From an uncultured Solirubrobacterales bacterium (GTDB taxonomy: Bacteria; Actinomycetota; Thermoleophilia; Solirubrobacterales; Solirubrobacteraceae): a stretch of 10,970 nucleotides of DNA. Where the stretch lies: NCBI GenBank assembly GCA_937973575.1, contig CALJKH010000097.1, positions 1 through 10,970 on the forward strand. The letters are read 5' to 3'. Under the pieces are notes generated by a model. It was given only the letters and a program-made list of their open reading frames with translations. It ran no database searches and was not told where the DNA came from. Both the position numbers and the translations under genes were made by a program. Below are positions 1 to 7,148 of this stretch, one piece after another (positions within the stretch are counted from its first letter, which is position 1; the number at the start of each line of letters is the position of its first letter).

Positions 1-62
1 CACCAGACCTTGACGCGCCAGTAATCACGGCTCCAGAGCGCGGCCCGGCCAATACCGCCTGA
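1..62 (+). CDS. possible C-terminal end of an upstream gene (partial)
   Basis: Reading from base 3, the frame stays open for 19 codons (PDLDAPVITAPERGPANTA) and stops at TGA 60-62, nine bases before the ATG of the acyltransferase. That spacing fits the last codons of an upstream gene in the same polysaccharide operon. The piece is too short to assign a family. Another + strand frame (from base 1) stops at TAA 22-24 and could equally be the real tail. The gap to the next ATG has no clear Shine-Dalgarno site and no hairpin. Confidence 0.3.
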   Translation, partial: PDLDAPVITAPERGPANTA

Positions 63-71
63 AACCGCCTA

Positions 72-650
72 ATGGTTGAGGAAGATTCCAGCCCGAAGCC
101 GTCGCTGCTTCGTAGGATCCGGCAGTTACGTTTTCTGTCGAACCTCTTTGAGAGCTTTCTGGTTCGCTCCGCTACCGGCCAAAACGTTTCTCACGGCAAG
201 AATTTTCGCGTTCTGCCGGGTACCCGACTTTGGGCGCCGCGCAGCCTTGAGTTCGGCGACGACTGCTACATCGGCCGAAACGTCACGATCATGGTGGACG
301 GCACCATCGGCGACGGCGCAATGATCGGCGACACCACTGGGATTATCGGCCGCACCGATCACGATCACCACCAGGTTGGAACGATGCTTCGCCATGCTGA
401 CTGGGTCGGCGATTACCCGGAGCGCCTGAGCCACCCCGTCACGATTGGCTGGGATGTCTGGATTGGATATGGAAGCGTGATCATGAGCGGCGTGAATATT
501 GGCTCCATGGCAATCGTTGCCTCAGGTTCAGTGGTGACGAAGGATGTGCCGCCGAACGCAATTGTCGGTGGCAATCCCGCTCGGGTTATCGGCCAGCGGT
601 TTGAGGATCCCGAAGCGCACGCTCACAAGTTGGGTAGATCGATCACGTGA
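72..650 (+). CDS. left-handed beta-helix (hexapeptide repeat) O-acyltransferase
   Basis: 192 aa. Probably transfers an acetyl or other acyl group from CoA to a sugar hydroxyl of the surface polysaccharide, in the cytoplasm. The N-terminal 40 residues are basic and helical. From about residue 55 the protein shows hexapeptide turns (YIGRNV, TIGDGA, MIGDTT), then a loop with the His-rich stretch TDHDHH (H97, H99, H100), where LAT/MAT/NodL-type enzymes carry their catalytic His. A second run of turns follows (VTIGWDVWIGYGSVI, VNIGSMAIVASGSVV), ending in the typical VPPNAIVGGNPARVI near residues 160-175. Length and layout fit the WcaF/NodL/maltose-acetyltransferase-like group. The start is the first ATG of the frame; no good Shine-Dalgarno site precedes it, so it is probably an internal operon gene. 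Its TGA overlaps the ATG of the next gene. The acceptor sugar and acyl group cannot be told from sequence. Confidence 0.88.
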   Translation: MVEEDSSPKPSLLRRIRQLRFLSNLFESFLVRSATGQNVSHGKNFRVLPGTRLWAPRSLEFGDDCYIGRNVTIMVDGTIGDGAMIGDTTGIIGRTDHDHHQVGTMLRHADWVGDYPERLSHPVTIGWDVWIGYGSVIMSGVNIGSMAIVASGSVVTKDVPPNAIVGGNPARVIGQRFEDPEAHAHKLGRSIT

Positions 651-2581
651 TGCAACGGCGCAGGGTTGCGATCGTTCACCCCTGGATGCCGCAGTACCGA
701 CTGCGTTTCTTCGAACTTTTGCGAAGCCGCCTTGATGAGGCGGGAGTCGACCTTGATGTCGCTCATGGGGGAGCGCCGATCAGCAACGCAAATGCCGGTG
801 ATCAGCGGACTCTCCAGTGGGCGGTCCCACTCCAGGAAAAGACGCTCTCGTGCGGACATCGGTCAATTGAACTTCGACCTACCTGGAAGACAGCGTTTGA
901 GGCTGACCTCCTCATTACTGAAGATGGCCTGCGAAACGTGGACACACTTCGGTACCTCGCGACCCGTAGGCGCAGAGGGTTGCCAACCGCGTTCTGGGGG
1001 ATGGGAAGGGTCGTCCACAAGCCGGTTACTGCTCTTGAGCGCCGCTGCAAGCTTGAGCTTCAGGAGCGGACTGACTGGTACTTCGCATACACGGAGGGGA
1101 CTGCGGATTGGCTGCGGCGAGCAGGTTTTCCAAACGACCGAATTACGGCAGTTCAAAACAGCGTTGACACCTCGGCACTCTCCACTGCTCGCGCTAATGT
1201 GACCGAAGCTCGAGCGTCTGAAGTCCGGCAGGAGCTTGGTCTTACGCAAGGCCACACCGGGCTTTTCATGGGAGCTCTGCTGCCGCGCAAGAGGCTTGGC
1301 TTCCTGATTGAAGCGTGCGACATCGTCGCCGCTGCCGACCCGGCCTTCCGCCTGCTCGTTCTTGGGACCGGTGAGGATGAGGCAATGGCGAAGGCTGCAG
1401 CCGAGACCCGTCCGTGGCTACTCCTCCAAGGGGGAGTGTTTGAGCCAGTTGGGAAGGCTGAGCTTGCTGCGGCGGCTGACTTCTTGGCCGTCCCGGGGAC
1501 GATTGGGCTTGTTGCAGTTGACTCTTTTGCCCTTGGGTTACCGATCGTTACAACCGACAACGAACGGCATAGCGTTGAGTGTGAGTATCTGAATGACGGG
1601 CGCAACTCTCTGTTCTCAGCTAACACGGTGGAGGCGCAGGCCTCCGCGATTCAATCCCTGATCAACGACCCGGCTCTGCGCAAACGGTTGGCGGAGGCGT
1701 GTCTGAACGATTTGAGCGGATTCTCCGTTGAAGCGATGGCAGACCGATTTGCCGCCGGGGTTCTGAAGGCTCTCGACGCAGGCAGGGTTCAGGAAAAGAT
1801 TGACCTTCACTATCCGACTGATCATCTGATCCGGAGGACAAGACTGCACTCGCCAATGGGCGTCGTTGACGTTGATCGAACCAATCTCGATGACGCACTT
1901 GAAGGGATTCTCTCCGGGCTTCCAAAAACTCAACGCAAGGATGTGCACCTTGCCAATGCTTGGACGGTCGCCCTAGCTAACAAAGATCCAGCCGTTGCTC
2001 AAGCACTTGATGGAGCGGGCCTCACACTCGTGGACGGGAAACCCCTTACATGGGTGTCGAAGCTCCGCCGCGAATGGCCTCAGGTGCGTCAAACACGCGG
2101 GGTTGATGTGCTGCGCGGCACTCTTGACCGTGGCAGAGGGGCTGGAGCAAAGCACTTCCTTCTTGGTTCGACCGATGTTGTGCTTGCCGAGATGAAGCAG
2201 CGACTTGAGGCTGAATTTCCCGGTGTAGACATTGTCGGTGTTGAGAGCCCGCCGTTTAGGCAGCTGAGCGCGAGCGAGTACGCAGAGCAGGACGCGCGCA
2301 TCATCGAGTCTGGCGCGACAGTCGTGTGGGTTGGCCTCGGCACCCCGAAGCAGGACTTTGAAGTTGTGCGGCTCTCCGAGGCGACTGGAATTGTCTGCGT
2401 GGCCGTTGGTGCGGCGTTTGACTTCGTTGCCGGCACCGTCTCTGAGGCGCCGAAGATGGCCCAAAGGTTGGGGCTTGAATGGCTCTATCGACTTGCCGTA
2501 GAGCCGAGGCGACTCTGGCGCCGGTACCTCCTAGGGAACTTTGAGTTCATTGCCGCAGTCGTCCGCGACTCGAAGCGTTAA
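650..2581 (+). CDS. two-domain glycosyltransferase: N-terminal GT4 fused to C-terminal WecG/TagA/CpsF (GT26) domain
   Basis: 643 aa from ATG 650, which overlaps the previous TGA (TGATG); GTG 647 is an alternative start one codon upstream. Residues 1-375 form a GT-B glycosyltransferase of the GT4 type: an N-terminal Rossmann start (RVAIVHPWMPQ), a linker segment VQNSVDTS, then the donor-side domain with FMGALLPRKRLGFLIEA near residue 207 and GLVAVDSFALGLPIVTT. Residues about 400-640 are a full GT26 domain: LANAW, LVDGKPL with D462 (matching the catalytic-base Asp of TagA), VGLGTPKQDFE with Q568, VAVGAAFDFVAGTVSEAP from about 582, and the C-terminal RLGLEWLYRLAVEPRRLWRR appendage that docks GT26 enzymes at the membrane. 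Known GT26 enzymes add ManNAc or ManNAc-uronate to undecaprenyl-PP-linked sugar early in repeat-unit assembly. The GT4 half probably adds another sugar of the same unit (inference). Both domains look intact, with no sign of a frameshift. Confidence 0.9.
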   Translation: MQRRRVAIVHPWMPQYRLRFFELLRSRLDEAGVDLDVAHGGAPISNANAGDQRTLQWAVPLQEKTLSCGHRSIELRPTWKTAFEADLLITEDGLRNVDTLRYLATRRRRGLPTAFWGMGRVVHKPVTALERRCKLELQERTDWYFAYTEGTADWLRRAGFPNDRITAVQNSVDTSALSTARANVTEARASEVRQELGLTQGHTGLFMGALLPRKRLGFLIEACDIVAAADPAFRLLVLGTGEDEAMAKAAAETRPWLLLQGGVFEPVGKAELAAAADFLAVPGTIGLVAVDSFALGLPIVTTDNERHSVECEYLNDGRNSLFSANTVEAQASAIQSLINDPALRKRLAEACLNDLSGFSVEAMADRFAAGVLKALDAGRVQEKIDLHYPTDHLIRRTRLHSPMGVVDVDRTNLDDALEGILSGLPKTQRKDVHLANAWTVALANKDPAVAQALDGAGLTLVDGKPLTWVSKLRREWPQVRQTRGVDVLRGTLDRGRGAGAKHFLLGSTDVVLAEMKQRLEAEFPGVDIVGVESPPFRQLSASEYAEQDARIIESGATVVWVGLGTPKQDFEVVRLSEATGIVCVAVGAAFDFVAGTVSEAPKMAQRLGLEWLYRLAVEPRRLWRRYLLGNFEFIAAVVRDSKR

Positions 2582-2585
2582 ACAC

Positions 2586-3671
2586 ATGCGAATTCTCATT
2601 CTTGACCGCTCCTGGGGAAATCCTTATTCCCGGGGTTTGGCTGAAGGTCTTAAAGGAGTGGGCGTTGAAGTCAAAGTGGCCGGCCCTGCTGGCCTTGGGG
2701 CGGACATCGGCGCTTACCCGCCAGCTTCGGTTGGCGTTGCGAAATGGAGGAAGGCGCCGGCTGCAGCAGCTGGCCTTCTGAAGGTTGCGACTGCCGCTGC
2801 TAGATGGAAGCCGGATGTAATTCATGTCCAGTGGCAGGAACCGGTTGACGCCGCTCTTCTTAAGGCAGCAAGAGCTGGAGCTCCTAACGCGAAGGTCGTG
2901 TTGACAGTCCACAACCCGTTCAAGCGTGCCGGGGACGAGGCGGCTTCAGAGGGCTTGGGGTCAATGCTTCGTGACGCGTCAGCTGTTGTAGTGCACGGTG
3001 ATGGACTCAGGCAAGCCTTTATTGAGAGCCACCCGGAGTTTGAGGGCAAGGTGGCTGTGGTTGAGCATGGGAACTACTCCCACGTGATCGAAACGTTCAC
3101 CAAGGCGGACGCACGCCAAAGGTTGGCTATCGATTCGGCTGACCAAGTCGTGGCGTTCTTCGGGCAGATCACTCCCAGAAAGGGAATCGAGGACCTAATT
3201 GATGCGGTTGCGCAACTTCCTGCGAATCCGCTCCTTGTTATCGGTGGAGCTGCGCTCGACGACGACTACCTAGACACCCTTGTGGCCCAAGCTGCAAATA
3301 CGAAGGTTCGAATGCGCTGGCTGGCCTCGCTCGAACCTCTCTCTCAAAGGGATCTCGATTCTCTCGTCGCGGCAGCAGATGTTGTGGCTCTGCCTTTTGT
3401 GGACGCGAGTCAAAGCGGGTCCGTGATCTACGCGATGACGCACGGTGCCTGCATCGTCACGACTGCAGTTGGTGAACTCCCCAGAACACTTGACGGGCGA
3501 GGCATACTCGTGCCGCCCGGTGACGCGCCTGCTCTTTCCAACGCAATTAGAGACTGCTTGGCTGACCCCGCCAAGATCGTCGCCCTAGGCCAAGCTGCCG
3601 CTGACTATGCGGCAAGTGACCTCAGCTGGGGTGCGATCGCCGAGCAGATGGTCTCGACTGTCTACAGCTGA
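2586..3671 (+). CDS. GT4-family glycosyltransferase
   Basis: 361 aa from ATG 2586, four bases after the stop of the fused glycosyltransferase. The frame is open upstream to TTG 2541, but ATG 2586 gives a normal GT-B start (MRILILDRSWGNPYSRGLAEGL), so it is preferred. The N-terminal half has IHVQWQEP and VLTVHNPF around residues 84-115 and VVEHGNYS, matching the usual acceptor-side segments. The C-terminal half has FFGQITPRKGIEDLIDA (residues 191-207), the phosphate-binding Arg/Lys region of GT4, then SQSGSVIYAMTHGACIVTT from S275 and GILVPPGDAPAL. The first Glu of the common E-x7-E motif is replaced by Ser-Gly, as in some GT4 branches. It probably adds one sugar to the lipid-linked repeat unit on the inner membrane face; donor and acceptor are unknown. 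It ends 14 bases from the convergent flippase gene. Confidence 0.88.
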   Translation: MRILILDRSWGNPYSRGLAEGLKGVGVEVKVAGPAGLGADIGAYPPASVGVAKWRKAPAAAAGLLKVATAAARWKPDVIHVQWQEPVDAALLKAARAGAPNAKVVLTVHNPFKRAGDEAASEGLGSMLRDASAVVVHGDGLRQAFIESHPEFEGKVAVVEHGNYSHVIETFTKADARQRLAIDSADQVVAFFGQITPRKGIEDLIDAVAQLPANPLLVIGGAALDDDYLDTLVAQAANTKVRMRWLASLEPLSQRDLDSLVAAADVVALPFVDASQSGSVIYAMTHGACIVTTAVGELPRTLDGRGILVPPGDAPALSNAIRDCLADPAKIVALGQAAADYAASDLSWGAIAEQMVSTVYS

Positions 3672-3685
3672 TCCGACAGCGTGCG

Positions 3686-5161
3686 CTAGGCCGAGTTCCT
3701 AGCCAGCCGCGCCTTTACAGCTGACGCTGCCGCCCCAGCAGGGCCAAACGCCCCACTCGCAATTGCGGCTATCAGCAGCGCCAGGCACCCCAACAGCCTT
3801 GTTACGAGTCCCGTTGCCCCGGTGAGGGGGAGAGTCAAGTCCGCTGCAATCCACACGACTAAAACGACCATCACTGGTGGCACCGATGACGCCCAAGGAA
3901 TCCGGATTGGCGAGTCGCGTCTGACTGATACCCAGTATCCAGAGGTACAGAGCAGTAACACGGCGTAGCCAACAGCGGAGGCGATAGCTGCTGCGCGGAT
4001 GCCTCCGCTCGGGACCACCAAGAACAGCAGGGCAATGTTGACTGCAGCACCGACAGTGCTGCCGACCCAGATCAAGCGGTTGCGCCCGGTTGCCAAGTTG
4101 ATGCAGCTTGCCGGGATGTAATAGAGGCCAAGCAACCCGTAGCCAAGAGCAATCCAGCCGACGACTTCACCAGCACCCGAGAACGAAGGTGGTGACATCA
4201 GCGCAACCAACGGTGAGGCCATTAGTGCCACTGCGCCGGTTACAAGTGCGACAGCAGCGACTTGGCCTGTGACCAGTCGGTTCAGATCCTTGCCGGTGAT
4301 CTCGCCCATCCCGGCACGTGACCAGCTAGGCATCATCGCCTGTCCCAGACTCATGACTGCGACCATCACCGGAACTGCGAGGTTGGCACCAAGGCTGTAG
4401 ACACCGAGAGCTGCGCTCGTGACGATTCCACTCAGGACTAGCCGGTCAGCAAGGTTCAGCGCCCAAGCTGCAGTTTGGTGGGGAACCGTTGGCAGGCCGA
4501 ATGCGATCCCCTTGCGAACAAGTGGCCAGTCGAACTTGCAGCGCCTAATCGGGACAATCACGAACGCAAAGCCGAGGGAGATTGCTTGCCCGATAGCGAT
4601 TGCTGCAATCCACCCGGATACGCCTAGGTCAAGGACGACTACAAAGAGGATCGAAATCGCAGTAGTGGGAATCGTTGCCGTCAAGCTCAGACGGATGTAC
4701 GAGCCTAGGTCTTCACGGGCCCTTGCGACCGTGGTGGGCACAACAGTTGACGCAGTCTGCGCTGCTGATGCCAACAGCGCCAAGGCAATCTGTTGGCCTG
4801 TCAGATCTGCGAAGCCTCCCACCGCCATTGCTAGGGCCCCGAGAACGAGCGCTGCGGCCAGCGGAAAGACGATCAGGAATCGCCAGGCTGACTGGATGAA
4901 TGTCTCCTGCTGACTTTGGTCGTCCCGCAGGTCAAACCAGCTGCGGAATAAGGAAATCTCAAGTCCCGAGCTCATAAGGAACGTTGCGACCGAGAAGATC
5001 GCCATCGCGATCGACATACGGCCGTAGTCGCCAGCCCCTAAAGCTCGGGTGTAGACAGGTAGGAGAAGAAACCCGAGGGCACGTGGTAGCGCCCCGAGGA
5101 CGGTGTAAGTGATCGCTTGGCGGGCGGGAGCAGCAACCGTTTCTTCGCCGCCTTCTGACAC
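3686..5161 (-). CDS. Wzx-type polysaccharide repeat-unit flippase (MOP superfamily)
   Basis: 491 aa. An integral membrane protein expected to move undecaprenyl-PP-linked repeat units across the inner membrane. It starts ITYTVLGALPRALGFLLLPVYTRALGAGDYG, the typical opening of Wzx/RfbX proteins, followed by SIAMAIFSVATFLMSSGLEISLFR. By eye there are 14 hydrophobic segments with short charged loops, the usual number for MOP flippases. Helices 7 and 8 hold GLPTVPHQTAAWALNLADRL and GVYSLGANLAVPV, also typical. The start is GTG at 5159-5161, with a -10-like TACCCT six bases upstream, so the mRNA may be leaderless. It stands alone on its strand, converging on the glycosyltransferase operon (14-base gap, no clear terminator) and diverging from the second acyltransferase. 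Substrate cannot be read from sequence. MurJ is less likely given the polysaccharide context. Confidence 0.9.
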   Translation of the reverse strand: MSEGGEETVAAPARQAITYTVLGALPRALGFLLLPVYTRALGAGDYGRMSIAMAIFSVATFLMSSGLEISLFRSWFDLRDDQSQQETFIQSAWRFLIVFPLAAALVLGALAMAVGGFADLTGQQIALALLASAAQTASTVVPTTVARAREDLGSYIRLSLTATIPTTAISILFVVVLDLGVSGWIAAIAIGQAISLGFAFVIVPIRRCKFDWPLVRKGIAFGLPTVPHQTAAWALNLADRLVLSGIVTSAALGVYSLGANLAVPVMVAVMSLGQAMMPSWSRAGMGEITGKDLNRLVTGQVAAVALVTGAVALMASPLVALMSPPSFSGAGEVVGWIALGYGLLGLYYIPASCINLATGRNRLIWVGSTVGAAVNIALLFLVVPSGGIRAAAIASAVGYAVLLLCTSGYWVSVRRDSPIRIPWASSVPPVMVVLVVWIAADLTLPLTGATGLVTRLLGCLALLIAAIASGAFGPAGAAASAVKARLARNSA

Positions 5162-5167
5162 GGGTTA

Positions 5168-5173
5168 AGGGTA
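5168..5173 (-). promoter_or_regulatory. -10-like element for the flippase gene, leaderless layout
   Basis: On the minus strand TACCCT is followed by six bases and then the GTG start of the flippase. This fits TANNNT with transcription beginning at or beside the start codon. No convincing -35 is seen; ACTTGC lies about 16 bases upstream. There is no Shine-Dalgarno site between the element and the start, which supports a leaderless mRNA. Confidence 0.5.
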
Positions 5174-5246
5174 TCCCGATGGGTGCTCTGCAAGTGTCCC
5201 CGCCTAAACCCCGCCCACCGATTCACGGTGCCATCCTTCGGCCCAC

Positions 5247-5831
5247 ATGCCTGAGCAAGTGAACTCCACCCCTGTAGCTCCGCCTCCACCGGGCCGGAAG
5301 CCAATTCACAAAGCGATTACTTCGCGGTTCACCGCTCTCAAACGCACTCTTGTAATCGAACTTTGGGTCAACACGATCCTGTCGTCAAGGTTCATTTCAT
5401 GGCGCCCACGGCGCGCGTTTCTTAGGCTCTGGGGCATGAAGATTGGTGACGGCACAGTGATCCATCCTGGATGCAGGTTTGGAAGTCCCAACATGACAGT
5501 CGGAAGCAACTGCAAGTTGGTGCGGGTGGAATACGACGGAGACGCACCTGTTTCGATCGGCAGCGAATCGTTGATAGGAGCTGACGTTAGGTTCACTACT
5601 CGCACTCACGAACTAGGTAACTCCGCTAGGCGCAGGTCCTATGTCGACATTGACAAGCCGATCACCGTTGGCAGCGGCGTCTGGATTCCGCAGAGGTCCC
5701 TCCTCATGCCCGGGGTTTCAGTCGCTGACGGTTGCGTGATCGCTCCGGGGGCAATTGTGACTGCTAGCACCGAGCCAAACGGTCTGTACGGCGGCGTTCC
5801 GGCCCGCCGAATTAGAGACCTCGGGGAGTAA
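5247..5831 (+). CDS. left-handed beta-helix O-acyltransferase, WcaF/maltose-acetyltransferase-like
   Basis: 194 aa. A cytoplasmic acyltransferase likely to O-acetylate a sugar of the polysaccharide. A Pro-rich N-terminus (TPVAPPPPGRKP) is followed by a helical region and RRAFLRLWGMKIGDGTVIHP (about residues 54-73), the standard entry into the beta-helix in this group. The turns continue through MTVGSN and VSIGSESLIGADV, then the loop THELGN with H121 as probable catalytic His, then PITVGSGVWIPQRSLLMPGVS and the closing YGGVPARRIRDLG. It is clearly different from the acyltransferase at the start of the window (other loop, other N-terminus), so the two probably act on different positions or sugars. 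It starts at ATG 5247 with no Shine-Dalgarno site; CATCCT ends nine bases upstream and could be a -10. Its last 20 bases overlap the convergent membrane-protein gene. Confidence 0.87.
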   Translation: MPEQVNSTPVAPPPPGRKPIHKAITSRFTALKRTLVIELWVNTILSSRFISWRPRRAFLRLWGMKIGDGTVIHPGCRFGSPNMTVGSNCKLVRVEYDGDAPVSIGSESLIGADVRFTTRTHELGNSARRRSYVDIDKPITVGSGVWIPQRSLLMPGVSVADGCVIAPGAIVTASTEPNGLYGGVPARRIRDLGE

Positions 5832-7146
5832 TCGACCTAGGGAGGGAGTACCCAGTGCCCGCCGGTTGCCCCGTCGGTCTCTGATCTGCTGCTCTTGGAA
5901 CCTTGGCGGCTGCTCGTACAGGTGACCATGCTGCTGCTGCCGCGAATGCTGCAATCGAGATCGTGCCTGGACCAATGAAGTAGACGTCCAGCGGAACCTC
6001 AAACACCGATCGCCCAACCATGAAGCCAAGGAGCGCCGTGGGCAGGACTCGGTCACGGCCCTGAAGTCGCTTGATTGTCAAGACTGCAACCACAAGCCAA
6101 GCGGCAAGAACGACGAGTCCAATCGCTCCTTGCTTTCCGATCGTGTCAATCACTTGGTTGTGGCCCTCAACTGCATACGCCGGTAGGTGGTAGGCGTCAA
6201 CTAGGCGGGACCAACCACCAGGACCAATGCCGAAGACTTGGTGCGAGCCAAAGGAGTTGAGAACTGCGTTCCAGATGACGGTGCGGCCGTTCAGAGTGTC
6301 GACATGTCCGGCGACTTTGAGCGAGTCCGAAATCAGAATCCATGAAGTAAGAGCTACTGCTGCTCCAGTTAGCCACCAAATGATTGACCTCCGTTGCCCA
6401 ATAAGAACAGATGCAGCTGCAGCGACTGCCAGGCCAAGCAGTGTCGATCTCGATCCTGAATAGAGGACTGTCAACGCAGCGACGCTCACAACTGGAATAG
6501 CCGGAAGGCGGGTTTTGGGGCCAAGGATTTGAATAACGATCACTAGGCCAGCGATGTAGCCGAGATGGTTGGGAGAGAAGCTAAGGCCAAGCAAGCGTCC
6601 ATTCACAGGGGGCTCAATCGGTAGCGGGAAACGCTGCATGTCCTTGGTCCATGCAAGTTCATTTGTGAAGCCGAGAATCAACGAGATGACCGTCAGTGCA
6701 ATGAGTCCCCAGAGGAGGCCCGTGAGAGGCCACTTTGATTCCTCGACCGTGAGGAACACCACCACCAGCGCAAGCCCGCCTGAAATCGCGCGCAGTTCAG
6801 TCGGCGCCCCAGCGCCAAGGTTGCAAACGATCATCCCGATCCAGAGAGCAATCGACGCGACAGCGTATGGCTTTAGCGAAGGGGGGAATCGGCGGTTGTT
6901 CCGCAGGCTTAGGGCGAGACCGGCGATCAGTAAGAGGGTGAGGCTGGTTATCGCCGAGATCGGAAGTGAGTTGACGTCGGTATTGCCCCAGATCAGTGGG
7001 CTCGCAACAAAGGGCGCTACCGCAAGTCCAAACCAGGTGACCAGGATCAGGCGCTTACGGCCATCACCAGGCACAAACGCCGCTACGGCAAGCCAGATTC
7101 CCGCTGCGGCGACGACGAACAGCGCGATCGCCATTCCGAAGGTCAT
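5812..7146 (-). CDS. Wzy/O-antigen-ligase family membrane protein (polymerase or ligase)
   Basis: 444 aa, about 11-12 hydrophobic helices. Expected to polymerise lipid-linked repeat units, or transfer the chain, on the outer face of the membrane. Typical family segments are GLSFSPNHLGYIAGL (near residues 187-201), YSGSRSTLLGL, the outer-loop motif LNGRTVIWNAVL, and the Wzy_C signature VEGHNQVIDTIGKQGAIGL with H329. These cannot separate Wzy polymerase from WaaL-type ligase; the flippase nearby favours Wzy. ATG 7144-7146 lies two bases after the gmd stop and has a good Shine-Dalgarno site (AGGGAG, 7153-7158 on the minus strand) inside the end of gmd, so the two are co-transcribed. The last 40 or so residues are a basic, Pro/Arg-rich tail without helices, whose final codons lie inside the convergent acyltransferase gene. 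Confidence 0.87.
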   Translation of the reverse strand: MTFGMAIALFVVAAAGIWLAVAAFVPGDGRKRLILVTWFGLAVAPFVASPLIWGNTDVNSLPISAITSLTLLLIAGLALSLRNNRRFPPSLKPYAVASIALWIGMIVCNLGAGAPTELRAISGGLALVVVFLTVEESKWPLTGLLWGLIALTVISLILGFTNELAWTKDMQRFPLPIEPPVNGRLLGLSFSPNHLGYIAGLVIVIQILGPKTRLPAIPVVSVAALTVLYSGSRSTLLGLAVAAAASVLIGQRRSIIWWLTGAAVALTSWILISDSLKVAGHVDTLNGRTVIWNAVLNSFGSHQVFGIGPGGWSRLVDAYHLPAYAVEGHNQVIDTIGKQGAIGLVVLAAWLVVAVLTIKRLQGRDRVLPTALLGFMVGRSVFEVPLDVYFIGPGTISIAAFAAAAAWSPVRAAAKVPRAADQRPTGQPAGTGYSLPRSITPRGL

Positions 7147-7148
7147 TA

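Noticed and set aside
1973..2464. 163-codon minus-strand open frame opposite the GT26 domain
   Set aside because: It mirrors a conserved glycosyltransferase domain and has no recognisable features or start signals.
2541..2585. Upstream TTG start extending the second glycosyltransferase by 15 codons
   Set aside because: It would overlap the fused glycosyltransferase by 41 bases and add residues that do not fit the GT-B opening; ATG 2586 matches the family start.
3658..3679. Weak inverted repeat CTGTC/GACAG between the convergent GT4 and flippase genes
   Set aside because: Only five base pairs, a 12-base loop and no T tract on either strand; not enough to call a terminator.
4419..4913. 164-codon + strand open frame opposite the flippase
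   Set aside because: It mirrors a membrane protein; the translation has no family features, and no start signal was seen.
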